In this document: in pieces, positions 1-7,842 of the stretch
Position numbering within the stretch: the stretch's first letter is position 1
How the letters are laid out: each line of letters starts with the position of its first letter
Source: Acetobacteraceae bacterium
GTDB taxonomy: Bacteria; Pseudomonadota; Alphaproteobacteria; Acetobacterales; Acetobacteraceae
DNA: 35,133 bases
NCBI GenBank assembly: GCA_019750465.1
Contig: JAIEOP010000082.1
Coordinates: 1-35,133 of the forward strand
Direction: 5' to 3'
Notes under the pieces: model-generated
Databases searched by the model: none
Seen by the model: the letters and a program-made list of their open reading frames with translations, nothing else
What the model was told of the DNA's origin: nothing
Position numbers and translations under genes: made by a program

Positions 1-762
1 GGGGGCGGCCAGATCCGCCAGCGGGTCCCAGTCCGCCGGCAGGCCGCCACCTGCCGGCACGGCACCCGGCCCGCCAGGGGCGGCGGCAGGCGACGGCGCG
101 GCAACCGGGGCGGGCGCCGTCAGCGGCGTGTCGCCGAGCGGGTCCCAATCCTCCGGGATTCCGCCGCCGCGTGGTGGCAGCGACACCGCGCGGGGTGGCA
201 CGAAGGCGTCCGAGGCGGCCGGCACATGGTCCGGCATCGGCGCGGCGTCGTCGGCGAAGGGATCCCAGTCCTCCGGCAGCCCGCCGGCGCTGCCCGGCAG
301 CGAACCGGCGCCCAGGCCCGGCGGCGGCGCGAAGGGGTCGCCGAAGGCATCGGCGGCGGGCCGGCCGGATCCGGTGCCCCCGCCGATGGCGGCCTCGCCC
401 CAGGCCGGCGCGCTGCCGCTCCAGCCCGGCGACGCGGCCGCCGCATCGGCGGCGATGCGGAGCTCGATCTCGTAATTGCCGAAGCGCAGGCGGTCGCCGT
501 CGGAGACCGGGGCGACCCTGTCGCGCCCCACCGGTTCCGCCGCGCCGTTCAGGAAGGTGCCGTTGGTGGAGGTGTCGCGCACCCCCCAGTAGCCGCCGCG
601 GAATTCCAGCACGCAGTGCCGCTTGGACAGCACGCGGTCCGGGTCCTGCAGCACCCAGTCGCATTCCAGGCCGCGGCCGATCGAGACGTCGGCGCCGTTC
701 GACGTGCGCGATTCCGGCACCGCGGCATCGGGGCAGCGCAGCACGTTGAGGGTGAGGCGCAT
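1..762 (-). CDS. tagH: Type VI secretion FHA-domain protein TagH (C-terminus cut by window edge)
   Basis: The N-terminal 254 residues are visible; the C-terminus lies beyond the left edge. Residues about 25-100 form a forkhead-associated domain with the expected landmarks: GR at 29-30, S46 and H49 in SKRH, and TSTNG at 64-68. FHA domains bind phosphothreonine. In type VI systems the TagH/Fha protein is part of post-translational control by threonine phosphorylation or of assembly. The domain is followed by a long Ala/Gly/Pro-rich linker carrying three copies of a G(L/I)P(E/A)DWDP motif about 40 residues apart. The expected C-terminal TagH domain is outside the window. The gene sits immediately downstream of the PAAR gene on the same strand, 7 bp away, which supports the T6SS assignment. 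The start is the ATG at 762, just before the FHA fold. FHA identity is secure; the TagH name rests mainly on context. Confidence 0.85.
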   Translation of the reverse strand, partial: MRLTLNVLRCPDAAVPESRTSNGADVSIGRGLECDWVLQDPDRVLSKRHCVLEFRGGYWGVRDTSTNGTFLNGAAEPVGRDRVAPVSDGDRLRFGNYEIELRIAADAAAASPGWSGSAPAWGEAAIGGGTGSGRPAADAFGDPFAPPPGLGAGSLPGSAGGLPEDWDPFADDAAPMPDHVPAASDAFVPPRAVSLPPRGGGIPEDWDPLGDTPLTAPAPVAAPSPAAAPGGPGAVPAGGGLPADWDPLADLAAP

Positions 763-769
763 CGTCGCG

Positions 770-1060
770 TCAGCCCACGAGGACGGTCGGGTAGCCGAGG
801 ATCACCACGCCGCCATGCGCGGTCTGGCTGGTGATGTGCGCCGCCGGCAGGTTGCCGATCAGCACGGTGAAGGCGCCGGTGACGATGACGTCGGGCGGTC
901 CGACGCAGACGCACATGTCCGTCACGCGCGCCGCCGGCAGGCCGCCGATCAGCACGGTGGGGCAGCCCGGCGGCAGGATCGGGCCGCCGACATGCGGCAC
1001 CGGGCCGGTGAACATCGGGCAGACATGCATGTCGGTGATGCGCGAGGCCGGGAAGGGCAT
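770..1060 (-). CDS. PAAR-domain protein (T6SS spike tip)
   Basis: A 96-residue protein, the usual length for a stand-alone PAAR protein. It opens with a PASRITDMHVCP segment and contains repeated Pro/Gly-rich strands with VLIGG-LPAARVTDM and VLIGN-LPAAHIT, the internal repeat typical of the PAAR cone. His and Cys residues (H12, C14, H23, C33) are suitable for the metal site at the tip. PAAR proteins cap the VgrG trimer, sharpen the T6SS spike and can recruit effectors. No C-terminal extension is present, so this one carries no fused toxin. It lies 5 bp downstream of the DUF6931-like gene and 7 bp upstream of tagH, in an operon with vgrG. The ATG at 1060 immediately precedes the first conserved strand. 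Confidence 0.93.
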   Translation of the reverse strand: MPFPASRITDMHVCPMFTGPVPHVGGPILPPGCPTVLIGGLPAARVTDMCVCVGPPDVIVTGAFTVLIGNLPAAHITSQTAHGGVVILGYPTVLVG

Positions 1061-1065
1061 CTGCG

Positions 1066-1662
1066 TCAGGCCTCCGTCGCGATGCGGCCGGCGCCGCCGA
1101 GCGCGATCTCCCGCGCGCTGGCGAGGAAGCGCTTCAGCCGCGCATCCAGGTGCTGCGGCGTGCGGCGCACGCCCGCCAGGATCACCGCGCCGCCGATCGC
1201 CGTGCCGGTCAGGTGGTCGCCGGGCGGCACGACCGGTTGGCCTTCCGGGGCCATGCTGCCGCCGGACCAGAAGGCGCCGACCGCGGCCCAGGCCTCCGTA
1301 CTGCGGTAGTTCGATTTCTCGGCCGCCGCCATGCAGGCCCGCCGCGCCGCTTCCTCCGGGCGGCGCACCCAGGATTCGGCCGCCTCCAGCACCGCCCCGT
1401 CGAGCGGCGTCGCCTTCTCGTCCGGCACGCCGCGGGCGCACATGCAGGCCCACCACACCGCCTCGCGCTTCGGCAGGGCGTGCGCCACCAGCCGGCAGGC
1501 GGGCATGAGCTGGCCGGCGGCCTCGAGACGGGCGAGCGCCTCCTCCACCAGCGCCGCGCCTTCGAGCAGCTCGCGCACCGGCGGCTCCAGCTCAAGCCGC
1601 GGCAGCAGAGGCTCCAGCGGGACCGCGAGCTTGCTGCGGGCCTGGGGCTGCGTCCCGCTCAT
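1066..1662 (-). CDS. DUF6931-like T6SS-associated protein
   Basis: A 198-residue protein without signal peptide or membrane segment. After a Leu/Glu-rich helical N-terminal half, residues about 60-80 carry a conserved-looking ALPKREAVWWACMCAR stretch. Further on come an NYRSTEAWAAVGAFWSGGSMAP segment and a C-terminal TGTAIGGAVILAGV region. From memory this pattern matches DUF6931, a family of unknown function often located between vgrG and PAAR genes in alphaproteobacterial T6SS loci; the name could not be checked by search. The gene lies 35 bp after vgrG and 5 bp before the PAAR gene, so it is co-transcribed with them. A role in loading or folding of spike components or cargo is possible but is inference from position only. 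Confidence 0.7.
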   Translation of the reverse strand: MSGTQPQARSKLAVPLEPLLPRLELEPPVRELLEGAALVEEALARLEAAGQLMPACRLVAHALPKREAVWWACMCARGVPDEKATPLDGAVLEAAESWVRRPEEAARRACMAAAEKSNYRSTEAWAAVGAFWSGGSMAPEGQPVVPPGDHLTGTAIGGAVILAGVRRTPQHLDARLKRFLASAREIALGGAGRIATEA

Positions 1663-1697
1663 GGCCGGGCATCCCCCCTGCTGATCGCGCGCATCGC

Positions 1698-3752
1698 TCA
1701 GCCGCCGATCATGGTGATGGCGCCGCCGATCTTCTGCATGCCGGTGCCGCTCTGCTGCTCGATGGCGCCCTTGGTCTGGTTCATCAGGTCGGCCTGGGTG
1801 TCGATCTTCAGCGACTTGAAGGTGATGCCGGTGGGCGCGATCTCGATGGAGGAGGTGGGGCCGCCCTTCAGCGTGATGCCCTGCATCGCCTCCATGGTGA
1901 TCGATCCCAGCTCCGCCTTGATGGTGATGTTGCCCATGGAGACCTTCACCTCCATGTTGCCCATCTTCACGGTCAGCGTCTCGTTGCCCATGCTGATGGT
2001 GGCTTCGCGGTTGCCCTGCTTCACCTCCAGCGTGTCGTTGCCGTTGATGGTGGTGGTGCGCTTGCCCTGGGTGACCTCGTGCGTCTCGTCGCCCTCCTTC
2101 ACGGTGAGGCTCTCGTCGCCCTTCACCGTGGTGGTGCGCTTGCCGTCGGGCTGGTCCTGGCTCTCGCCGGTGACGTCGTGGATCTCGTTGCCCTTGACCG
2201 TCACCTTCTTCTGGTTCTTGACCAGCTCCAGGTAGTCCTTCTGCGCCTGGATGTAGAGCTGCTCCGAATCCTTCTTGTCGTCGAAGCCGATCATGTTCGC
2301 CGTGTCGCGGCTGCCCTCGGGCGTCGAGCGGCTGCGGAAGCCGCTGCGGGTGTTGTGCCCGGGCAATTCCCAGGGCGGCTTGCCGTCCGCGTTGTAGAGC
2401 GAGCCGACGACGACCGGCCGGTCCGGGTCGCCGTCCTGGAAAGCCACCAGCACCTCGTCGCCGATGCGCGGCAGCACCCAGGTGCCGCCCCAGGCCCCGG
2501 CATAGGGCTGCACGCAGCGCACCCAGCAGGAGGAGGTGTCGTCCCTCGCCTCGTCGCGGTGGTCCCACAGGAAGTGCAGCTTCACCCGGCCGTACTGGTC
2601 CGTGTACAGCTCCTCGCCGCTGGGGCCGGTGACGATCGCCGACTGCACGCCGGGGATCACCGGCCGGGGCCAGCGGGTCGGGCTGCGCCAGGCCTGGTCG
2701 CCAGGGATGCAGGTGAAGGTGTTGTTGTAGGCCGAGGTGCCGCCCTGCGCGATGCGGGTATCGTCATGGGCGCGGTGGCTGACGCCGGTCAGCAGCCAGG
2801 GCTCGGCGCTGCCGGCCACTCCTTCCTGGATCTGCACCTTCTGGCCGGGCGAGAGCCGCGCGGATTCGCTGCGGCCGGTCCAGGTCTCGTGGCTCGCCTC
2901 GTGGCGGCGCATGCGCAGGTCGGCGGTGGCGGCGGTCGCGTCGGGCCGCACCGCCTGGCCGCCGGGCCAGCGGTAGATGTTGAGCGCCGAGGTCAGCCCG
3001 GTGGTCGCCAGCGTGGTCGGCGCCTCCGCCATCAGCAGCTGCGAGGGCTTCAGGTTGTCGAAGTCCCAGGCCTTCTGGTTCGCCGGCTGCACGGCATGCA
3101 GCGATGTCCAGTCGGTGATCGCGTCCGGCCGGTCGGCGGCGCCGCGCACCACCAGCGGCCCGCCCTCGGCCGTCGGGAAGCCGGCGGCGCCGCCGGTGAC
3201 GGTCCAGCCATCCGTGCTCTCGCCGTGCTCGAAGAAGTAGGTGCAGCCGCTCTCGTCCAGCAGGCGGTGGATGAAGTCGAAGTCGGTCTCGTTGAATTGC
3301 GTGCAATAGGGGCGCGTGCCGGACGGCATGTGCGTGAAGGTGACCGGCCCGACGCCGCGCTCGTCCACGATGGTCTGGATCATCTGCTGGATGGATTTCT
3401 CCTGGAAGATCCGGCAGTCGGTGGTGTGGGTCAGCAGCCAGAAGGCAGGCGCCGCCTCGAAACGGAACGTCTTGTAGTCGCGCAGCAGGGTGTCCACGGT
3501 ACCGAAGGCGCTGATCACCCCGTGGAAATGCCGGGTCACGCCGCGATCCGCCCAGGCGACGGTGCAGGTGATCTGCGTCCCGATCATCGTGGACGCCTCG
3601 ACCTCCAGGTCCGGCTCGGAGGAGACGAGTTCGCCTTGCATGACGTAGGACTGTTCGAGGGTCTCGTTCACCATCAGGCGCCGCAGCACGAATGCGGTCG
3701 GTCCGAGAGACGTCTTGACCTGAAGCAACCGACCGTCTTGCGATATCGCCAT
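1698..3752 (-). CDS. vgrG: Type VI secretion spike protein VgrG (TssI)
   Basis: A 684-residue protein with the full VgrG layout. The N-terminal half (about 1-370) is gp27-like, with HFHGVISAF, FRFEAAPAFWLLTHTTDCRIFQ and the YCTQFNETDFDFIHRLLDESG signature. Around residue 375 follows the gp5-like OB fold (DQYGRVKLHFLWDHRD, SCWVRCVQPYAG, PRIGDEVLVAFQDGDPDRPVVVGSLYN). From about residue 490 there is a beta-prism tail of short Val/Thr/Gly repeats such as KGNE, KGDE, NGND and MGNE. The protein stops after this tail, so no fused effector domain is evident. VgrG trimers form the puncturing spike of the contractile T6SS. The chosen ATG at 3752 begins MAISQDGR; an in-frame ATG 12 bases upstream is equally possible, whereas a longer reading to 4064 runs through low-complexity sequence and is unlikely. 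It heads the operon vgrG, DUF6931-like, PAAR, tagH. Confidence 0.95.
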   Translation of the reverse strand: MAISQDGRLLQVKTSLGPTAFVLRRLMVNETLEQSYVMQGELVSSEPDLEVEASTMIGTQITCTVAWADRGVTRHFHGVISAFGTVDTLLRDYKTFRFEAAPAFWLLTHTTDCRIFQEKSIQQMIQTIVDERGVGPVTFTHMPSGTRPYCTQFNETDFDFIHRLLDESGCTYFFEHGESTDGWTVTGGAAGFPTAEGGPLVVRGAADRPDAITDWTSLHAVQPANQKAWDFDNLKPSQLLMAEAPTTLATTGLTSALNIYRWPGGQAVRPDATAATADLRMRRHEASHETWTGRSESARLSPGQKVQIQEGVAGSAEPWLLTGVSHRAHDDTRIAQGGTSAYNNTFTCIPGDQAWRSPTRWPRPVIPGVQSAIVTGPSGEELYTDQYGRVKLHFLWDHRDEARDDTSSCWVRCVQPYAGAWGGTWVLPRIGDEVLVAFQDGDPDRPVVVGSLYNADGKPPWELPGHNTRSGFRSRSTPEGSRDTANMIGFDDKKDSEQLYIQAQKDYLELVKNQKKVTVKGNEIHDVTGESQDQPDGKRTTTVKGDESLTVKEGDETHEVTQGKRTTTINGNDTLEVKQGNREATISMGNETLTVKMGNMEVKVSMGNITIKAELGSITMEAMQGITLKGGPTSSIEIAPTGITFKSLKIDTQADLMNQTKGAIEQQSGTGMQKIGGAITMIGG

Positions 3753-4056
3753 GAGCCGCCGCATCCAACCCCATCCGGGTGCGCACAATACACAGCTTGC
3801 ACTCCCCGGTGGAATGGCCCGCATGGATTTTCCCGGCCGAGCCCACGCGCAAGCGGGGCTGGTCCGTGCTTCGGCTCGCCCGGGCCGGGCCGAATCGGCC
3901 CGAAACGATTGGCGGCGGCCGGCGCTGCCCGTGGTGCGGGCACGGAAGCCGCGCGTCCCGACGCGGTCGCGGCCCGCGGGGCCCGGACCTGCGCCGCACG
4001 CGGGTGGTCCGCAGCACGGCGGCGGCTGAACCCGGGACCGGAAGGGGGAAGACCCG
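3753..4056. promoter_or_regulatory. Divergent intergenic region between vgrG and the candidate effector gene
   Basis: About 300 bases without a convincing gene; the open frames crossing it are low-complexity Arg/Pro/Gly translations. It must hold the promoters of vgrG (leftward) and of the gene at 4057 (rightward). Visible structure includes a perfect inverted repeat at 3886-3902 and, close to the right-hand gene, a purine-rich ribosome binding site (AAGGGGGAAG at about 4042-4051). No clear -35/-10 pair was found on either strand. Confidence 0.55.
3886..3902. promoter_or_regulatory. Operator-like inverted repeat in the vgrG/effector divergent region
   Basis: Two perfect 8-base arms, CGGGCCGA and TCGGCCCG, flank a single central A. 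The repeat lies 134 bp upstream of the vgrG start and 155 bp upstream of the divergent gene. The length and one-base centre fit a dimeric regulator site, but in DNA this GC-rich an 8-base palindrome can also be chance. No regulator gene is next to it. Confidence 0.3.
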
Positions 4057-4929
4057 ATGAGCATGGCCGAGAGCCGTGCTATTCAGGTCCGCATGAGCAG
4101 CGTCGCCGAGGCCCTGGCGCATATCGACGCCTATGACCGCACCGGCGGCGACAAGGTGGCATGGGAGCTGTCCCGCACCGCGACGCTGGCCCGGCTGCGC
4201 GTGCTGGTCCGCAACCCGGACCTGCTGAACCAGCGCGGCCTGAACGCCTGCGGGCCAGCGGCCTTCTTCCGCGTCTGGCTGGCGCGCGATCCCCTGGCCG
4301 TCGCCACCTATGGCTGCGACATGCTGTCCCGCGGCTCGGCCAGGATCGGCCAGCGGGTGATCGCCGCGGGCTGGAAGCTGCGGGCGCAGAACTACGCGAA
4401 CATGCGCACGGCGGTGGACGGGGCGCATCCCAACGTCACGCCCGAGCACGCCGACTGGATGCTGCTGACCTCCCTGCGCGATTCGGAGAACAGCGTTCTC
4501 GACTACAATGGCGAGCCCTTCACCCTGGCGGAGACCGTCGCGGGCATCACCCTGCCGGGCACGCTCGCCGGATGGCTCAAGGACACCGGCGTCTTCCCGA
4601 GCCCGAAGGACGACACGCAGTTCACGCCCTCCGCCGATCCGGCGCCGCTGCTGCGGGCGATCCCCACATCGGACTCCGAGACCATCCTGCTGATCAATTC
4701 CGACGTGCTCGGCGTCTGGCTGACGCGGCCGAAGACCCCGCCCGAGGGGAAATTGTCGCTGTTTTCCATCCCCAACCACTACGTGCTGCTGACCGGGCCC
4801 TTCGCCCTGTCCGGCGACGGGGCCTGGCTGAACATCGATGTCTGGACCTGGGGGCGCTCCGAGCGGGGCTGGGTCGGCCTGCAGCGCTTCGGCAGCGGCT
4901 ACTACGGCATGCTGACGGCGAAGACCTGA
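4057..4929 (+). CDS. Papain-like (Cys-His-Asp) protein of unknown function, candidate T6SS effector
   Basis: A 290-residue protein with no signal peptide or membrane segment. It has three elements of a papain/C39-like cysteine hydrolase in the right order: a nucleophile candidate C65 in NACGPAAFF at a helix start, H241 in PNHYVLLTGP, and D261 in WLNIDVWTWG on the following strand. A middle block (WMLLTSLRDSENS about 134-146, then AGITLPGTLAGWL about 162-174) looks conserved and resembles uncharacterised proteins I recall from other proteobacteria; no family name can be given. The start ATG at 4057 has a good ribosome site (AAGGGGGAAG); M3 is an alternative. It is divergent from vgrG and convergent with the porin at 4953, with only 23 bp between stops. 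Lack of a secretion signal plus position suggests delivery by the T6SS. That role, and a peptidase, amidase or transferase activity, is inference. No immunity gene is adjacent. Confidence 0.8.
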   Translation: MSMAESRAIQVRMSSVAEALAHIDAYDRTGGDKVAWELSRTATLARLRVLVRNPDLLNQRGLNACGPAAFFRVWLARDPLAVATYGCDMLSRGSARIGQRVIAAGWKLRAQNYANMRTAVDGAHPNVTPEHADWMLLTSLRDSENSVLDYNGEPFTLAETVAGITLPGTLAGWLKDTGVFPSPKDDTQFTPSADPAPLLRAIPTSDSETILLINSDVLGVWLTRPKTPPEGKLSLFSIPNHYVLLTGPFALSGDGAWLNIDVWTWGRSERGWVGLQRFGSGYYGMLTAKT

Positions 4930-4952
4930 ACGGGCGGCCGGACCGACGGGGG

Positions 4953-6359
4953 TCAGAACGCCGTCCGCAGCCGCAGCCCCAGTACCGGCACCGGGCCACG
5001 ATCGGCGTTGTAGGCCGGGTTGGTCACCAGCTGAAAATTCGCGGCCATCCGCACCCCTGGCGCCAGGCGCATGTCGTAGTAGGTCTCCGCCACCGCCTCC
5101 GGTGCGCCGTTCAGCCGGCCGTCCCCGGTGATGAAGCCGATGCCGCCGGCACCGAGATAGGCGCGGCGCCCGGCCGAGGCCCAGCCGATGTTGACGGCGA
5201 GACCGATCGCGTCGGCATCCCGTCCCCAGCGCGTGCCGATCAGCACCAGGCCTGCGGAGACGGCGCGGTCCATCTCGGTGAACATCCAGTTCTGCGTGCG
5301 GCCGTCATTCCACGACAGCCTGGCGAAGGCGCCCAGCTCGCCGGTCAGCTCGTGCTCCCAGTTCAGCGCCAGCATCTGCTTGGCGCGGTAGCCGGCGGGG
5401 TTGATGTCGAAGGTCTCGAACCCATTGGCGAAGAGCTCGCCCCAGCGCGATTGCCGGGCCCGGGAATAGCCGTAGATCAGCCGCAGTGCGCCGGACCGGC
5501 CGCCGAGCATGTAGAAGCGATCGAGCTGCGCCAGCAGCTGGTGCGCGCGAGTCACGGCGGGGTCGAGGAACAAACCGTTCACCTGCCGCGCCACCCGGAA
5601 GGCGCCGGCGCGGACCCCCCAGCTGCCATTCTCCCATTCCAGCGCCACGCCCTCGGTCCAGCCGCGCGCATCGGCGGCAAAGTCGAAGGCGCCTGCGCCG
5701 ACCAGCGCCCAGTTCAGGAATTGCGTGCGCGCATCATGGGCATAGCGGTTGTCGTCGAAGATGTCCCAGACCGAGAATTTGCCGAGGGTGATGGTGACGC
5801 GTTCGCGCGGCAGCGGGCCGGTGAAGCGCAGCGGGTCGTCCTCGCACGGCACGGTCTCGGCCGAGAGACCGATGGTCTGCCGCAGGAACACCCGCGGCGT
5901 GTAGAGGTAGGGCCCGGTGCTGCCGAGGCGGAAGGCTTCGTTGTTCGGGAATGCGGCGACGCCCTGGCTGCCGGAAAGGCCGAAGCCGCGGGTGATGGCG
6001 ATGTCCACGATCGCTTCCGCGCCGTCCCACAGCCGGCGCCCGAGCAGGAGGTCGGTGGACAGCGTGTTGCGCGCATTGGCGACCGGCGAGAGGCTGCGCT
6101 CGCCGCGATAGGGCGAGCGGAAATCCGGCGTGCCCTGCAGCACGAACGTCGCCTGGCCGCGCAGCAGCCAACCCTGCTCCTCCAGCCGATCCTGCCGCGC
6201 GGCGAGGTTGGGCAGGAGCGCTGCCTCGGGTGGGCCGACATTGGGCACGCCGGCGCTGCCATGGCCTTGCGCGGCCGCGGCGACGGGCAGTGCGGCCAGC
6301 AGCGGCAGGGCTGCCAGCGCGGCATGGACGGCTCGCCCGAGGGTGCCGGCGTGGGACAT
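4953..6359 (-). CDS. OprB-family carbohydrate-type outer membrane porin (copy 1)
   Basis: A 468-residue protein with an N-terminal signal peptide: a hydrophobic Ala/Leu run at about 10-28 ending in AAAA before QGH. The rest alternates polar and aromatic residues as in outer membrane beta-barrels and ends in a C-terminal Phe (LRLRTAF), the usual BAM-recognition signature. Segments typical of OprB porins include LLRGQATFVLQG, TLGKFSVWDIFDDNRYAHDARTQFL, WMFTEMDRAVSAGL and YYDMRLAPGVRMAANFQLV. Members form outer membrane channels, classically for sugars, though substrates in this lineage are not established. It shares these blocks with the neighbouring gene at 6414, which lies 54 bp upstream on the same strand, so the two are tandem paralogues and probably co-transcribed. 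Confidence 0.9.
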   Translation of the reverse strand: MSHAGTLGRAVHAALAALPLLAALPVAAAAQGHGSAGVPNVGPPEAALLPNLAARQDRLEEQGWLLRGQATFVLQGTPDFRSPYRGERSLSPVANARNTLSTDLLLGRRLWDGAEAIVDIAITRGFGLSGSQGVAAFPNNEAFRLGSTGPYLYTPRVFLRQTIGLSAETVPCEDDPLRFTGPLPRERVTITLGKFSVWDIFDDNRYAHDARTQFLNWALVGAGAFDFAADARGWTEGVALEWENGSWGVRAGAFRVARQVNGLFLDPAVTRAHQLLAQLDRFYMLGGRSGALRLIYGYSRARQSRWGELFANGFETFDINPAGYRAKQMLALNWEHELTGELGAFARLSWNDGRTQNWMFTEMDRAVSAGLVLIGTRWGRDADAIGLAVNIGWASAGRRAYLGAGGIGFITGDGRLNGAPEAVAETYYDMRLAPGVRMAANFQLVTNPAYNADRGPVPVLGLRLRTAF

Positions 6360-6413
6360 GCGGCGGGGTTAGCCATGGCAGGTTGCCGGGGCAACCCGCG
6401 TCCGGGCGCCGCA

Positions 6414-7829
6414 TCAGAACGCCACGCGCAGCCGGAAGGAGCCGATCGGCAAGGGGCCACGGGCCGCGTTGTAGGCCGGGTTGAACACCAGCTGCAGGTT
6501 CGCCGTCGCCGCCAGGCCGGGCAGCAGCGCCGCCTGGTAGTAGGCCTCGGTCACCACCTCCGGCGCGTAGCCCAGCGCGCCGTCGCCGATGATGAAGCCG
6601 AGCCCGCCGGCACGCAGGAAGCGCTTCTGCGGCCCGTGCAACCCGCCGATGTTGAAGGCCAGCCCAATCGTGTCGCCGGCACGGTCCCAGCCCCAGCCGT
6701 TCAACGAAAGCCCGGCCGAGACCGACCAGTCCATCTCCGTGAACATCCAGCGCTGGGTCCGGCCATCGGCCCAGCCGATGCGCGCGAAGATGCCGACCGT
6801 TTCATTCACCTGCTGCTCGAAATTGAGCGCGGCCATCGGCTTGTTGCGGTAGGCGCGGAGCGCGGCCGTGGCCTCCTCGCCGGCCCCGAGCGCCGCGGTC
6901 AGCGCGCCGTAGCGGGCCGAGCGGGTGCGCGAATTGCCGACCAGCAGGCGCAGCGCGCCGGGGTTCCGGCCGATCCACCAGAAGCGGTCCAGCTGGAACA
7001 GGATCTGGTGGCCCTGGAGAATCTTCGCATCGAGGTACTCGCCGCCCTGGGTGCGCGCGACCTGGAAGGCGCCCAGCCGCGTCGCCCAGGTGCCGTTCTC
7101 CCACTCCGCCACCACGCCATAATTGTAGCCCGCAGGATCGCCCGCGGTGTCGATGGCGCCGGTGCCGACCAGGGCGTAGCTGAGGAACTGGGTGCGGGCG
7201 TCGTGCGCGTAGCGGTTGTTGTCGAAGAAGTCCCAGACCGCGAATTTCCCGGCCGTCAGGGTGATCCGCTCCGAGGCCAGCGGTCCGGTGAAGCGCATCG
7301 GGTCGTCATCGGCGCCGGTGGCATCGTGGGAGATGTCGATGGTCTGGCGGATGAAGATCCGCGCCAGGTTGAAGTCCCAGGCCGCCGTCCCGCCGTGGAA
7401 CGCCTCGCCATTCGCCAGCGAGCCGAGGCCGCGGTTGTCGGAGAAGCCGTAGCCGCGGGTGGGTGAGGGGACGGCGACGACCTCCGCATTGTGCCAGAGG
7501 CGGCGGCCGATCACGAGATCGACCGTCTGCATCAGCACCCCCTCGCGCCGCGGGCCGAGGCTGTTGGCGCCGCTGTAGCGGGCGCGGAAGTGCGGGTGGC
7601 CCTGCACGATGTTGGTCATCTGGCCGCGCAGCAACCAGCCCTGCTCCTCGATCCGGGCGAGCCATTCCTCGGCGCCCTCGATCAGCGCGTCGATGTTCTG
7701 CTGGTAGACCGGGCCGGCGACGCCGCGCTGCGCCGCGGCCGCCGCCGGGAGCAGCAGCGATGCCACCACGGCCGCCGTCGGCAGGGCGCGGGCCGCAAGG
7801 CGGGAACGGGGGCGGTTCGGGCCTGCCAT
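6414..7829 (-). CDS. OprB-family carbohydrate-type outer membrane porin (copy 2)
   Basis: A 471-residue porin with an N-terminal signal peptide (Arg-rich start, hydrophobic stretch about 14-34 ending in AAAAAQ) and a C-terminal Phe (FRLRVAF). Its barrel blocks match the downstream paralogue: LLRGQMTNIVQGHPHFRARYSG, FAVWDFFDNNRYAHDARTQFLSYALVGTGAID, WMFTEMDWSVSAGLSLNGW and YYQAALLPGLAATANLQLVFNPAYN. It is the first gene of the pair, so the promoter probably lies in the divergent region 7830-7977 shared with the RraA-like gene. The paralogues clearly diverge between the shared blocks, which argues against a very recent duplication. Substrate is unknown. Confidence 0.9.
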   Translation of the reverse strand: MAGPNRPRSRLAARALPTAAVVASLLLPAAAAAQRGVAGPVYQQNIDALIEGAEEWLARIEEQGWLLRGQMTNIVQGHPHFRARYSGANSLGPRREGVLMQTVDLVIGRRLWHNAEVVAVPSPTRGYGFSDNRGLGSLANGEAFHGGTAAWDFNLARIFIRQTIDISHDATGADDDPMRFTGPLASERITLTAGKFAVWDFFDNNRYAHDARTQFLSYALVGTGAIDTAGDPAGYNYGVVAEWENGTWATRLGAFQVARTQGGEYLDAKILQGHQILFQLDRFWWIGRNPGALRLLVGNSRTRSARYGALTAALGAGEEATAALRAYRNKPMAALNFEQQVNETVGIFARIGWADGRTQRWMFTEMDWSVSAGLSLNGWGWDRAGDTIGLAFNIGGLHGPQKRFLRAGGLGFIIGDGALGYAPEVVTEAYYQAALLPGLAATANLQLVFNPAYNAARGPLPIGSFRLRVAF

Positions 7830-7842
7830 GCGATCACGCTAT

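Noticed and set aside
1066-2568. A 500-codon minus-strand frame extending the DUF6931-like gene across vgrG
   Set aside because: The upstream part is an Arg/His-rich out-of-frame translation of vgrG; the real protein starts at the ATG at 1662.
3751-4060. Short plus-strand frames in the vgrG divergent region
   Set aside because: Their N-termini are antisense to vgrG or their products are Arg/Pro-rich; none has a ribosome site or family resemblance.
4161-7466. An 1101-codon plus-strand frame over the candidate effector and both porins
   Set aside because: The translation is Arg/Ala/Gly-rich low complexity and antisense to two clear porins. Long spurious frames are expected at this GC content.
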